Source: Candidatus Dormiibacterota bacterium (GTDB lineage: Bacteria > Chloroflexota > Dormibacteria > CF-121). From it: a stretch of 37,843 nucleotides of DNA. The DNA lies in contig DASZZN010000031.1 in assembly GCA_035544955.1 (NCBI GenBank), positions 1 to 37,843 on the forward strand, in the 5' to 3' direction. A program made the translations under genes and the position numbers. The notes under the pieces were generated by a model, which ran no database searches, was not told where the DNA came from, and saw only the letters and a program-made list of their open reading frames with translations. This document shows, one piece after another, positions 1 to 9,539 of the stretch (position 1 is the stretch's first letter; each line of letters starts with the position of its first letter).

Positions 1-116
1 CGGGAATCCTCGGATTAACGTTTGCACTCAACTACCCGAGGCTTATCGCAGAGTTCTACGCCCTTCATCGGCTCCTGGTGCCAAGGCATCCACCGTGCGC
101 TCTTTGTAGCTTGACC
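1..116 (-). rRNA. rrl: 23S ribosomal RNA, 5' end (partial)
   Basis: The reverse complement of this stretch reads as the conserved 5' end of bacterial 23S rRNA, including the run ACGGTGGATGCCTTGGCA and the following GAGCCGATGAAGG. Only the first ~116 nt are present because the gene runs off the left edge of the window. The 5' end is placed at GGTCAAGC by analogy with known 23S genes and may be off by a few bases. It lies downstream of 16S, tRNA-Ile and tRNA-Ala in the standard operon order. Confidence 0.95.
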
Positions 117-306
117 CATCTATCAACACTGCTCAACGCCGGCTGCGGACGTGTGGCCGCACCCGAGTTTCGCAATGGGTCGTTTCACGCATTTTCTGCA
201 TTGGTTACCCTAAATTACTTTCTTCGCTATTCGATTTTGAAGGTACATGTCGCGGCGCCCAGGCCGGGTATCCGATGGTACCCACCGGGCGGCGCTTTCT
301 AACAGA

Positions 307-379
307 TGGAGATGACCAGATTCGAACTGGCGACCCCCTGCTTGCAAAGCAGGTGCTCTCCCAGCTGAGCTACATCCCC
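307..379 (-). tRNA. tRNA-Ala (anticodon TGC)
   Basis: On the minus strand the 73-nt sequence folds as a full cloverleaf. The acceptor stem is GGGGATG/CATCTCC with one G-T pair, the D arm is AGCTCAGCTGGGAGAGC, and the anticodon stem is CCTGC/GCAGG around a loop carrying TGC. The T arm contains GTTCGAAT and the discriminator is A. The CCA end is not encoded. It sits in the 16S-23S spacer after tRNA-Ile, the usual arrangement. Confidence 0.97.
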
Positions 380-459
380 AAATGGGATCTCTTCACTTGA
401 GATCGTCATCGTTTGGCCGGCAACGTCGCGCTCTGGGCACCAGCGGCGGCTGATAAGAA

Positions 460-533
460 TGGGCCTTTGTGGAATCGAACCACAGACCTCGCGGTTATCA
501 GCCGCGCGCTCTAACCATCTGAGCTAAAGGCCC
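460..533 (-). tRNA. tRNA-Ile (anticodon GAT)
   Basis: The minus strand gives a 74-nt cloverleaf with acceptor stem GGGCCTT/AAGGCCC. The anticodon stem is GCGGC/GCCGC with anticodon GAT, the T arm contains GGTTCGATTCC, and the discriminator is A. No CCA is encoded. It lies between 16S and tRNA-Ala and is co-transcribed with them. The spacer pieces at 117-306, 380-459 and 534-805 hold no gene that I can recognise and presumably contain rRNA processing stems. Confidence 0.97.
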
Positions 534-805
534 AGGTGCCAAGGTGAGCGGACGAGCGGCCGTACCTTAACGATTGAAGGAGTGGACGGACCCCCGGATA
601 GGCAGTCGCGGGACACGCATTCCGGATTCCCACCGGCTGCTGATCGGCCTACCTCCCGCGAACGAGAGATCCCGCAGTCTCGGGCCGCTACTCTTCACCC
701 GCGCTTGCGCGCAGACTACTCTTGGCGGTCGGTAAAGCGGTTACTGCCGAACTGAGCTGACTTTCCTCCCGCCACCTGGCTTGCGCCCGGCGACGACAGG
801 CTCCT

Positions 806-2320
<1,515 letters not shown>

Positions 2321-2416
2321 AAAACCTCGACCCAACAGGGTCTTCGGTTAAAGAATCGAATCAGGGGTCCCTACGACATTTCGAAGGGCCTTCTCGGAGA
2401 AGTCCGTTCCACTCTT

Positions 2417-2433
2417 CAATTGTTAAGGTGCTC
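2417..2433 (-). promoter_or_regulatory. rRNA leader boxA-like antitermination site
   Basis: In the leader upstream of 16S the minus strand reads GCACCTTAACAATTG. This resembles the bacterial boxA element (TGCTCTTTAACA type) bound by NusB-NusE in rRNA antitermination. It lies ~100 nt upstream of mature 16S and ~50 nt downstream of the predicted promoter, where boxA is expected. The assignment rests on similarity and position only. Confidence 0.5.
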
Positions 2434-2482
2434 GCCGGGCCTTAAGCGCAGGATTACCTCCCGCCTCTCGGGCAGCTTGAGA

Positions 2483-2513
2483 ATGATACCCCAAAGGGGC
2501 GCGTAGTTGTCAA
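2483..2513 (-). promoter_or_regulatory. rrn operon promoter (TTGACA / TATCAT)
   Basis: On the minus strand a perfect -35 TTGACA (2508-2513) is followed by the -10 TATCAT (2483-2488). The spacer is 19 nt, longer than the usual 17. It contains the perfect inverted repeat CCCCTTTGGGG (2489-2499) directly against the -10. Transcription would start near 2476 and give a leader of ~155 nt carrying the boxA-like site. The rest of 2321-2601 shows no gene. Confidence 0.65.
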
Positions 2514-2601
2514 GAACGTACGAACGCCTCTCTAGCCTACCCCAGCGGCCGGGCACCTAAACCGTCAGGGCAACCTCTTCTCGGCCCGCCGCACTCGCTG
2601 C

Positions 2602-2865
2602 CTACCGATACTCCGGCAGCTTCTCTAGCTCGTCCGCAGCCAGGTCCGTATACACCCGGCGGGTCGTAATCTTCGGGATCCGGTCCGCCCGCACCTCGAC
2701 CCGGTGCCCGCTGCGCGCCAGCTTCACCACGATCCCGTGGAAGATGTCGTCCCCCTTGTCGCCCAGCAATTCCTCCGTCCGGCCGATCTCTTCGCCAGCC
2801 TCATCCATGACGGGCGCCTTCTCTGGCATCGCTAGCCAGGCGACCTCGCGCTCTTCCTCTTCCAT
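2602..2865 (-). CDS. small acidic PRC-barrel-like protein, coupled to recR
   Basis: This 87-residue protein has an acidic N-terminus (MEEEERE). The central pattern, with D-x-x-G-x-x-I-G near residues 21-28 followed by beta-rich stretches (GIVVKL, RVEVRADRI), looks like a PRC-barrel or a related small beta-barrel. The family call is tentative. The ATG at 2865 directly follows the recR stop (TAG then ATG, no gap), so it is probably translated by coupling and is the last gene of the dnaX-ybaB-recR operon. A role in DNA metabolism would be guilt by association only. Confidence 0.7.
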   Translation of the reverse strand: MEEEEREVAWLAMPEKAPVMDEAGEEIGRTEELLGDKGDDIFHGIVVKLARSGHRVEVRADRIPKITTRRVYTDLAADELEKLPEYR

Positions 2866-3465
2866 CTAGAACGCGCGCCTCCCACTGAACGCGCGGGCCA
2901 GCGTCAACTCGTCGGCATATTCCAGCTCGCCCCCGACCGGCAGTCCATGTGCCAGCCGGGACGTGCGCACTCCCAGCGGGGCCAGCTGCTCCGCCAGGTA
3001 GGCGGCGGTCGCCTCCCCTTCCATGTCCGGGTCGGTCGCCAGGATCACCTCGGACACCGGCTCCCGGCGTAGGCGGCCGACCAGCTCCGCAATCTTGAGC
3101 TCGGCCGGGCCAATACCGTCGATCGGTGATAACGCTCCGTGCAGGACGTGGTACAAACCGTGGTACTCAGCGGTTCGCTCGATCGCCAGCACGTCCAGGG
3201 GCTCTTCCACCACGCACAGCACCGTCCGATCGCGACGGGCTGACAGACAGATGGTGCACCGCTCCCCTTCGGCGATGAAGAAGCAGTCGTCGCAGAAGCG
3301 AATCCGGGCCTTGACCTCGACCAGGGCCGTGGCCAGCCGGTCGACCGACTCCCGCGGCGCTCGCAATATATAGAAGGATAGGCGCTGGGCCGTCTTGGGC
3401 CCGATGCCCGGCAGCCGGCCGAGCTCCTCCATCACCCGAGTCAGCGCCGGCGGGATCTCAGCCAA
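2866..3465 (-). CDS. recR: recombination mediator protein RecR
   Basis: RecR works with RecO and/or RecF to load RecA onto gapped, SSB-coated DNA. The 199-residue length is normal for the family. Residues ~8-34 form the helix-hairpin-helix (LGRLPGIGPKTAQRL). A C4 zinc finger follows with Cys58, Cys61, Cys70 and Cys73, then a Toprim domain with the acidic motif ATDPDMEGEA. The start is a TTG at 3463-3465; it gives the normal RecR N-terminus, and no closer ATG fits. The gene begins 7 nt after the ybaB stop. The dnaX-ybaB-recR order is a classic conserved operon. Confidence 0.96.
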   Translation of the reverse strand: MAEIPPALTRVMEELGRLPGIGPKTAQRLSFYILRAPRESVDRLATALVEVKARIRFCDDCFFIAEGERCTICLSARRDRTVLCVVEEPLDVLAIERTAEYHGLYHVLHGALSPIDGIGPAELKIAELVGRLRREPVSEVILATDPDMEGEATAAYLAEQLAPLGVRTSRLAHGLPVGGELEYADELTLARAFSGRRAF

Positions 3466-3472
3466 CCGGCCG

Positions 3473-3790
3473 CTACCCCATCAGGCCCGGCGGAAGCCCC
3501 ATCCCCGCCGTCACGGCGCCCATCTCTTTGGTCGCCAGCTCGCGCGCCTTCTCCATGGCGTCGTTCACGGCGGCCAGCACCAGGTCCTGGAGCATCTCGA
3601 CGTCGGCGGGATCGACGACTTCGGGCTTGACCGTGACCGAGAGCACCTTTTGGTGGCCGTTGGCCACCACCTCGACCATGCCGCCGCCCGCCGTTCCGGT
3701 CACCGTCTTGGCGCCCAGCTCTTCCTGGACTTTGGCCATCCGGGCCTGCATCTGTTGGAGCTGCTTGAGCATCTTGAACTGCTGACCCAT
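3473..3790 (-). CDS. ybaB: YbaB/EbfC family nucleoid-associated protein
   Basis: The 105-residue product matches the small dimeric DNA-binding YbaB/EbfC family. It has an N-terminal helix rich in Gln, Met and Leu (residues ~5-25), a central beta region with [16 protein letters not shown], and a C-terminal helix. It ends in a Gly/Met/Pro-rich tail. The family binds DNA as a dimer and is nearly always next to dnaX and recR. The dnaX stop TAG touches this ATG with no gap (TAGATG), so translation is probably coupled. Confidence 0.95.
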   Translation of the reverse strand: MGQQFKMLKQLQQMQARMAKVQEELGAKTVTGTAGGGMVEVVANGHQKVLSVTVKPEVVDPADVEMLQDLVLAAVNDAMEKARELATKEMGAVTAGMGLPPGLMG

Positions 3791-5326
3791 CTAGCCCCTC
3801 CCTCGCGGGGTGACCCGCACGTTGGTCGCGTCGAACCGGTTCATCGCCTCTTTGACCAGGGGGTCGTCGGCGACGGACGCCGCCGGGCGCACCGGCGCCG
3901 CCGGTGCTGCGGCGGGCTTCTTCTCCCCCGCCACCAGTTCCACCCGGGTGTCAGCCCCAAAGATCTCACGGACGGCGACCAGCAGCGTCTCCCGGTTGGA
4001 AGCCTTCTGCATCAGCTCGGCGTGGGCCGGATAGCGAAACTCGATCCGCACCAGGCCCTCCTTGGCCTCGGCGAGCCGCGCGTCCATCAGCAGACTCCCG
4101 ATCATCTTCGGGAGTCGCTGCTTGAGCGCGTCCCATCGCGCGTCCGGGCCGAGCACCGCCGGCTCGGCGTCCATGGCCGGCTCGATCACTCGCTCACCGC
4201 CGACCGCCTCAGTCGTCAGTGCCGCAACGGGAACCGTCACCGGCACGGGATGCGTCATGTTCGACAGCAACGTCACCTCCAGCAGCAGGCGCGCGTCGGC
4301 GCCCTTGCGCACCTCCGGCTCCATCTCCATCAAGCCCTTCCAAAGGCCGAGCAGCGCGTTTCGACCGGCCGCCCGGCCGATCCGCTCCAATCCGGCCGAC
4401 GCCGCACCGCCCAGGCTTTCGGCATCCTGGTAGCCGACCGAGAGCAAGGCCGCCTCGCGGATCGCGCCCAGCAATCCCCGGACCAGCTGCCGCACGTCCC
4501 CGCCGGCATCGTAAAACCGCTGGAGTTCGGTCAGCGTCTTGGCCCCGTCGCCCTCGGTCACGAACGCCAGGAGCGCAACCAGCGTGTCGGGGTCGGCCAG
4601 CCCGAGCAGCTCGTGCGTCTTCTGCACAGTCAGCTCCTCGCCGCCCTGCGAGATCAGCTGGTCGAGCAGCGTGATGCCATCGCGCATGCTGCCGCGAGCC
4701 AGGCGGGCCAGCAGGGCCAGGCTCTGCGGGTCCACCTTGACCTGCTCCTGCTCGACGATCGAGGCTAGGTGCGCCGCGATCGCCGCGGTGTCGATCCGGC
4801 GGAAGTCGAATCGCTGGCAGCGCGAGGCCACCGTCAGCGGGATCTTGTGCGGCTCGGTCGTCGCCAGCACGAAGACCACATGCGCCGGCGGCTCCTCGAG
4901 CGTCTTCAGTAAGGCGTTGAAGGCCTCCGTGGTCAGCATGTGTGCCTCATCGATGATGTACACCTTGACCTTCAACGTCGCCGGCAGATACTTGACCCGC
5001 TCGCGCAGATCCCGGATCTCGTCGATGCCTCGGTTCGAGGCGGCATCGATCTCGATGAGGTCGACGGCTGCGCCGGATCCGATTTCGACGCAGTTCGCGC
5101 ACACGCCGCACGGCTCCGCGCCGCGGCGGTCCAAACAGTTGATCGCCTTCGCCAGGATGCGGGCGGTCGACGTCTTGCCCGTTCCACGAACGCCACAGAA
5201 CAGGTAGGCGTGCGCCACGCGGCCCTGCTCGACGGCGTTCCGAAGCGTTTGGGCGATTGCATCCTGCCCGACCAGGTCGCCAAACTTCTGGGACCGGTAC
5301 TTGAGGTAAAGGGTCTGGTACGCCAT
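3791..5326 (-). CDS. dnaX: DNA polymerase III subunit gamma/tau
   Basis: This is the clamp-loader ATPase that loads the sliding clamp and, in long forms, tethers polymerase III. The 511-residue product has the AAA+ Walker A motif GVRGTGKTS (residues 45-53). A zinc module follows with Cys64, Cys73, Cys76 and Cys79, then Walker B IIDEAH (124-129) and the sensor region with SRC. A Pro/Ala-rich linker lies near residues 470-490. The protein is between E. coli gamma and tau in length, so any tau tail is short. A -10-like TAGAAT lies 15 nt upstream of the ATG. Shine-Dalgarno pairing is poor. It is the first gene of the operon. Confidence 0.96.
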   Translation of the reverse strand: MAYQTLYLKYRSQKFGDLVGQDAIAQTLRNAVEQGRVAHAYLFCGVRGTGKTSTARILAKAINCLDRRGAEPCGVCANCVEIGSGAAVDLIEIDAASNRGIDEIRDLRERVKYLPATLKVKVYIIDEAHMLTTEAFNALLKTLEEPPAHVVFVLATTEPHKIPLTVASRCQRFDFRRIDTAAIAAHLASIVEQEQVKVDPQSLALLARLARGSMRDGITLLDQLISQGGEELTVQKTHELLGLADPDTLVALLAFVTEGDGAKTLTELQRFYDAGGDVRQLVRGLLGAIREAALLSVGYQDAESLGGAASAGLERIGRAAGRNALLGLWKGLMEMEPEVRKGADARLLLEVTLLSNMTHPVPVTVPVAALTTEAVGGERVIEPAMDAEPAVLGPDARWDALKQRLPKMIGSLLMDARLAEAKEGLVRIEFRYPAHAELMQKASNRETLLVAVREIFGADTRVELVAGEKKPAAAPAAPVRPAASVADDPLVKEAMNRFDATNVRVTPRGRG

Positions 5327-5341
5327 CAGCTGCCGCGTCCA

Positions 5342-5347
5342 ATTCTA
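5342..5347 (-). promoter_or_regulatory. probable -10 box of the dnaX operon
   Basis: The minus strand reads TAGAAT 15 nt before the dnaX start, which would give a leader of ~8 nt. No convincing -35 hexamer is visible. The neighbouring flavoprotein gene has the same layout: TAGACT at 6399-6404, also 15 nt before its GTG. The repeated arrangement raises confidence slightly. Confidence 0.35.
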
Positions 5348-5366
5348 CGAGCCGGCCGGGCGAACG

Positions 5367-6383
5367 CTAGCTCGCTGCCCCCACGGCGCTCTCGGCCTGC
5401 TCGCGCAGCACCTGCCGCGCCAGCGTGATCGCCAGCATGCCTTCGAGGATGGCCGATGTGACCCGCTTGACTGCGCCACGGCGGACATCCCCGGCAGCGA
5501 ATACGCACGGTACGCTGGTTTCCAGCATCAGGAGCGCGCGCTCGCTCAGCCAGCCCTGGGGCAACCGTCCGTCGCGCACGAGTTGGTTTCCCGTGAGGAG
5601 GTAACCCTCCTCGTCGCGCAGCATCGTTCCCTTCAACCATTCGGTGTTCGGATTGGCACCCATCATTACGATTAATGCCCGAGTCCGTGCCGCTTCGATC
5701 GTTCCGCTGACCCGATGGCGGAGCCGTACGCCCTCGAGGCGACCCTCGCCGAAAGCCTCGACGACCTGCGTGTTGACGCGTACGCGGATGTTCCGCGTTC
5801 GGTCGATCTCCTTGGCCAATCCGGGCGAGACGTTCGCGTCGAGTGCGCCGGCGCGGACCACCATCGTCACATTGGCGGCGTGCTTTGCGAGGTCAAGGGC
5901 CGCCTGCCCAGCCGCCGCTGTCGTGCCGACGATGAAGACCTCCTGGCCGGCGAGCGCCGCCGGCTCCGCGACCGAGTCCGCGTAGATGACGCCGGCCCCG
6001 GTCAGCTTGTCGACGCTCGGGACTCCGAGCGTGCGATACGCCACCCCGGTCGCGATCACGACCGCCCGGGCGGAAATCGTGACCCCATCGGCTAGCGTCA
6101 CCACCAGTCCACCGGACTCTGCCGACAAACCCACCGCGGGATTCGTCAAGGCAAAGTTCGCGCCCAATCGCTGGGCCTGCTCGTAGATCCGACGCATGAG
6201 TTGGTCGCCGCTCACGGGGTCCGCGAAGCCCGGATAATTTTGAATGACCGGGGTTGCCGCGGCGGAGCCGCCCGCGCCGTAGGCGTCGATCACCGCGGTC
6301 TTCAGGCCATCCGCGGCCGACACGGTGGCCGCCAAGCCGGCCGGGCCGGCCCCGATCACCGCGACGTCGTAGCGCTCGGGCAC
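5367..6383 (-). CDS. thioredoxin reductase-like FAD/NAD(P)-dependent oxidoreductase lacking CxxC
   Basis: This 338-residue flavoprotein has the two-dinucleotide-fold layout of thioredoxin reductase. The FAD-binding GAGPAGLAA is at residues ~11-19, the middle NAD(P)-binding domain has the altered motif VGTTAAAGQAAL, and the C-terminal FAD motif is FAAGDVRRGAVKR. The redox-active CxxC expected after the first ATG segment is absent. The aligned stretch reads GVIYADSVAEP. It therefore cannot reduce thioredoxin in the classical way and probably belongs to the TrxB-like group that works on other electron acceptors. The start is a GTG at 6381-6383. It is a single gene between dnaX and the Tad cluster. 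Confidence 0.85.
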   Translation of the reverse strand: MPERYDVAVIGAGPAGLAATVSAADGLKTAVIDAYGAGGSAAATPVIQNYPGFADPVSGDQLMRRIYEQAQRLGANFALTNPAVGLSAESGGLVVTLADGVTISARAVVIATGVAYRTLGVPSVDKLTGAGVIYADSVAEPAALAGQEVFIVGTTAAAGQAALDLAKHAANVTMVVRAGALDANVSPGLAKEIDRTRNIRVRVNTQVVEAFGEGRLEGVRLRHRVSGTIEAARTRALIVMMGANPNTEWLKGTMLRDEEGYLLTGNQLVRDGRLPQGWLSERALLMLETSVPCVFAAGDVRRGAVKRVTSAILEGMLAITLARQVLREQAESAVGAAS

Positions 6384-6426
6384 CGTGACGATGGCCCCAG
6401 TCTACGGAACGACACGCGCGACGCGG

Positions 6427-6993
6427 CTAATACAGCTGCAGGCCGAGTGTGTCGCCAGGGAGGTAGAAGGACCCGGTTCCGCCGGTGAAGTTCGCGATCA
6501 GGGGCGTGGCCGGTGTGAACTTATAGATCACCAGCACCTCGACCGCCTGGTCGACGCCCGCCGACGGGCGCACGTTCCAGGCGCTGTAGGTGGCACACGC
6601 GCCGTTCGTCCAGTTGGTGCACGTCCGCACCGCGAAGCACGCCTGCTGCCCGGCGGCGAACGCCGTGGGCGGGCAGCCATTCGGATCACCGCAGTTCTGG
6701 GTCGCCGACAGGCAGTCCGCTCTGCTACCGCCTGGCCCGGTCACGCCCCAAGCCGCCGTCGTGTTCGGAATCGCCGAGTTCGGCTCGGCGCGAACCGCGT
6801 TACCGATGTCGACGTTTTGGCCCAACACCGCCATCCGCATCCCGGCCCGGCTCGCGCCCGACATCTCGAGCTTGAGGTAGAAGGCGCGCCCCATGTCGGC
6901 CGAGCCGAGCATCAACAAGAGCAGCATCGGGAAGATCAGCGCGGTCTCAACCAGCGCCTGCCCGCGCCGGCCTCGCAGTCGCCTGCGCATCAT
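6427..6993 (-). CDS. TadE-like pseudopilin, cysteine-rich (leftward cluster, third gene)
   Basis: This 188-residue protein has the TadE-family N-terminus. A basic stretch (RRRLRGRRGQ) leads to GQ-ALVE, followed by one hydrophobic segment at residues ~15-36. TadE/TadF pseudopilins are processed by prepilin peptidase and exported to the envelope. The C-terminal part contains six cysteines between residues ~95 and ~135, enough for three disulfides. The other TadE-like proteins here do not show this density. Its ATG overlaps the stop of the upstream TadG-like gene (ATGA), so translation is coupled. Confidence 0.85.
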   Translation of the reverse strand: MMRRRLRGRRGQALVETALIFPMLLLLMLGSADMGRAFYLKLEMSGASRAGMRMAVLGQNVDIGNAVRAEPNSAIPNTTAAWGVTGPGGSRADCLSATQNCGDPNGCPPTAFAAGQQACFAVRTCTNWTNGACATYSAWNVRPSAGVDQAVEVLVIYKFTPATPLIANFTGGTGSFYLPGDTLGLQLY

Positions 6994-9536
6994 GCCTCCA
7001 ATCTCACGGACCCGACCACCTGCACACCTGGCGCCGGCTGCCCGATGTTGTTGAAGGTCCAGGTCGAGGTCACGTAGTCACCGCAACGGTCGCCGTCGGT
7101 CATGAACATGCTGACCGTGACCGTCTGGCCGGCGGGCACCGGGAAGGTATAGGTGAGCGTCGCCAGGTCGTTACCACGGACCGCGGTCAGGAGGTCACGC
7201 TCGTGGCCCCAGGCCCAGTTGCCCTCGACCGTGAAGGTGCTCCCGTCGTGTGGGCCGTAGATCCCGCCCACCGGGTAGGTCATCGTCCACTTCGGGTCAC
7301 CGTTAGAGTTCGTCCCGACCGTGTAGTGGCCGGCGCCCACTTCCGCGCCCGTGGGCTTCGCCGGGTTTGTATCGCTCGGGATATTCGTCAGCGCGTTGGG
7401 TGGCAGCGTCTGTCCCGACGTTGGCCGCGGGTTCCAGATGCCATCCGAGAAGTAGATGGGGCTGCCGTTGTTGATCTTGACGTACGCGTCGTAGGCGTCG
7501 AGCGCCCATTCGTCCTGGTACTTGATCACGATCGACTCAGTGGTCCCGGTCGCAGCAACCAGGGTCGAGCTGACCAGGATCTGGTTCTCCTGAATGCCGC
7601 TCGTCGTCACGCTCGGGGTCGCGGCTCCGCCGGTTCCGTTGCTGAAGTTGAACGTGCCGCCGGCCCCGAAGGTGGTGAGGCTGTACGCGAAGATCTGGCC
7701 CGACACGACCGCATTCGTCGTACCCCCGTCCCACTCGCCCCAGCGGGACGGGCTGCCGGGGTTGACCTCGACGCCACCGGCCCGCGCGTTCGTGTACTGG
7801 TAGATGATTCCGTTGAAGCTGTTCAGCTTCGGCGTCTCGCTCTCGCGGGTGCTGCCCGAGTCGATATGGATGAAGCTGTCGTTCTCCATGTCGAACAGCA
7901 GCGGGGCGCCGGCGACACGCTGCTCTTGCCCCAGTCCCGGCGCGTTCAGGCCGATGTAGTCGATCTCGCTGGTGGAAACGAAGCCGGCCGAGTTCGCCTC
8001 GAAGCGGAAGACGACGCCGGCGCCACTGATCGAGGTGCGGTCGCCGCCACCGCCGACGGTCGTCCCGGCGCCGGCGCAGGCTCCGTTGACGGTGGTGACC
8101 AGCGGCCCCGAGGCCAGCGACCCGTAACCGATCCAGACGCCCGCGGTTAGCGGGTTGACGCCACCGCAGGCGGTCACGCTCCCGGACGCGGTCGTGCACA
8201 GGTCCCAGTCACTGGAGTTCTCGCGGCTGTGGTCGATCCCGTTCGCCTTGCCACTGGTCGCCGTGTTCACACTGGCCTTGCCGGTGATGTCATAGATGCC
8301 CGGCTCGAAGGTATAGGTGCCGTGGTTGACCACGATCGACTGGTAGATGCCCGGCATCAGGTTATACGGTTCGGACGCTGGCGGCGGGCAGGTCGACCCG
8401 CTGCTCGCGACCGGGTCGCCGTTCAGCACCACGGTGCCGCAGCTCGGCAGCCCGGCAAGGTTGAACCGGGGCGTCCATGACTTGGTGCTGAAGGAGGTCT
8501 CGTTGCCGTAGACCTTCCGCACCGAATAGGCGCCCGGACCGGTCGTGGTACAACCAATCGGCGTCGAGGTATAGCCTCCTCCGAAGCCGCTGCAGTACAG
8601 CATGGCGCTCGGGTTGAGGGCAAAGCCATTCGCGCCGACGGGATTGTTCCAGGCGCATTGATTCGTAACCCCGCCGAACGGGTCACAGAATGAGGACCGG
8701 TCGCCGATCACCATGTCACCGTTCGACTCGGCCGCGACCACGTCCGACGGCGGATTGAGCGTGGCCCCGTCGACCCCGATGATCATCGTGCCGGCGCCGT
8801 TCTGGACCCAGTAGGTGGGGCAGTTCGCTGTCGCATCACACTTCAGCATCGACCGGGTCGGTGCCTTGGTGCGGTCGAAGCACTGGTAACCAACGCCGCA
8901 CGCGCCGGTGGGCGCCTCATAGAGGTAGAACGCGAGTGGAGGCGGCGTGTTGTACACGATGCCGCTCGGCTGGGCGAACACGGTTGCCGAGGCGCTCACA
9001 TTACTCGTCGCGAAGCCCACCGATCCCATGATCAGGTTCTGGACCTGCGAGTTGATGATGACCTGCATGCAGTTGTAGGGGGCCGTCTGGCAGTGCGGGG
9101 TCAGCGCGTAGGGTGGCACCGCAAGGGATACGGCGTTATTGAATCCGGAGCTCGAGCCGCATGCTACGCCCGCCGTGTCGTACCAGGTCGTGGTGAACCG
9201 AGTCAGACTGCCGACCGTGGTCGTCCGGTCGCAGGCCGTGTTTCGGGTCGTGATGAACCCGTCTGCCCCGGCGAAGTCGTGGGCGGCCACGGCGGCGAGC
9301 GCATTCGAGTCCGCAATCGGCGACTGCTGCGTCGCCCCGGCAAGACGCTTGCCGGCGGCCAATGCCGCGGCGTCGACCGCCTTCTGCGCCGTGTGCTGAA
9401 CCAGGTACAGATGGGTGGCGTCGAGCGCCAGCCCGGCGAACCCCACCAGGACGACGAACATCAGGGCGAAGATCACCATCACCTGGCCACGATGGCCAGT
9501 GGTGCGGTTCGTCAGATGTCGGCGGATCAAGTTCAT
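6990..9536 (-). CDS. large TadG-like protein with long extracellular beta-rich region
   Basis: The N-terminus (residues ~15-65) is a clear Tad/TadG-like domain: GQVMVIFALMFVVLVGFAGL, then ALDATHLYLVQHTAQKAVDAAALAAG. It gives one membrane anchor. The remaining ~780 residues are rich in Gly, Ser, Thr, Asn and Cys. They include a PGIY segment (PGIYDITGK) and SGQIFAYS-like segments that also recur in the TadG-like product at 12183-13574. The C-terminal third looks like a separate beta-sandwich. At 848 residues it is far longer than a typical TadG, so an extracellular adhesive or structural role is inferred. The gene lies 3 nt after the preceding TadE gene. Confidence 0.82.
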   Translation of the reverse strand: MNLIRRHLTNRTTGHRGQVMVIFALMFVVLVGFAGLALDATHLYLVQHTAQKAVDAAALAAGKRLAGATQQSPIADSNALAAVAAHDFAGADGFITTRNTACDRTTTVGSLTRFTTTWYDTAGVACGSSSGFNNAVSLAVPPYALTPHCQTAPYNCMQVIINSQVQNLIMGSVGFATSNVSASATVFAQPSGIVYNTPPPLAFYLYEAPTGACGVGYQCFDRTKAPTRSMLKCDATANCPTYWVQNGAGTMIIGVDGATLNPPSDVVAAESNGDMVIGDRSSFCDPFGGVTNQCAWNNPVGANGFALNPSAMLYCSGFGGGYTSTPIGCTTTGPGAYSVRKVYGNETSFSTKSWTPRFNLAGLPSCGTVVLNGDPVASSGSTCPPPASEPYNLMPGIYQSIVVNHGTYTFEPGIYDITGKASVNTATSGKANGIDHSRENSSDWDLCTTASGSVTACGGVNPLTAGVWIGYGSLASGPLVTTVNGACAGAGTTVGGGGDRTSISGAGVVFRFEANSAGFVSTSEIDYIGLNAPGLGQEQRVAGAPLLFDMENDSFIHIDSGSTRESETPKLNSFNGIIYQYTNARAGGVEVNPGSPSRWGEWDGGTTNAVVSGQIFAYSLTTFGAGGTFNFSNGTGGAATPSVTTSGIQENQILVSSTLVAATGTTESIVIKYQDEWALDAYDAYVKINNGSPIYFSDGIWNPRPTSGQTLPPNALTNIPSDTNPAKPTGAEVGAGHYTVGTNSNGDPKWTMTYPVGGIYGPHDGSTFTVEGNWAWGHERDLLTAVRGNDLATLTYTFPVPAGQTVTVSMFMTDGDRCGDYVTSTWTFNNIGQPAPGVQVVGSVRLEA

Positions 9537-9539
9537 TTC

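Noticed and set aside
3395-4768. 457-codon plus-strand open frame
   Set aside because: It lies antisense to dnaX, ybaB and recR, which have clear motifs. Its His/Arg/Leu-rich translation is typical of an antisense frame in GC-rich DNA.
7203-8150. 315-codon plus-strand open frame
   Set aside because: It is antisense to the TadG-like gene and has an Arg/Val/Ala-rich composition without any recognisable motif.
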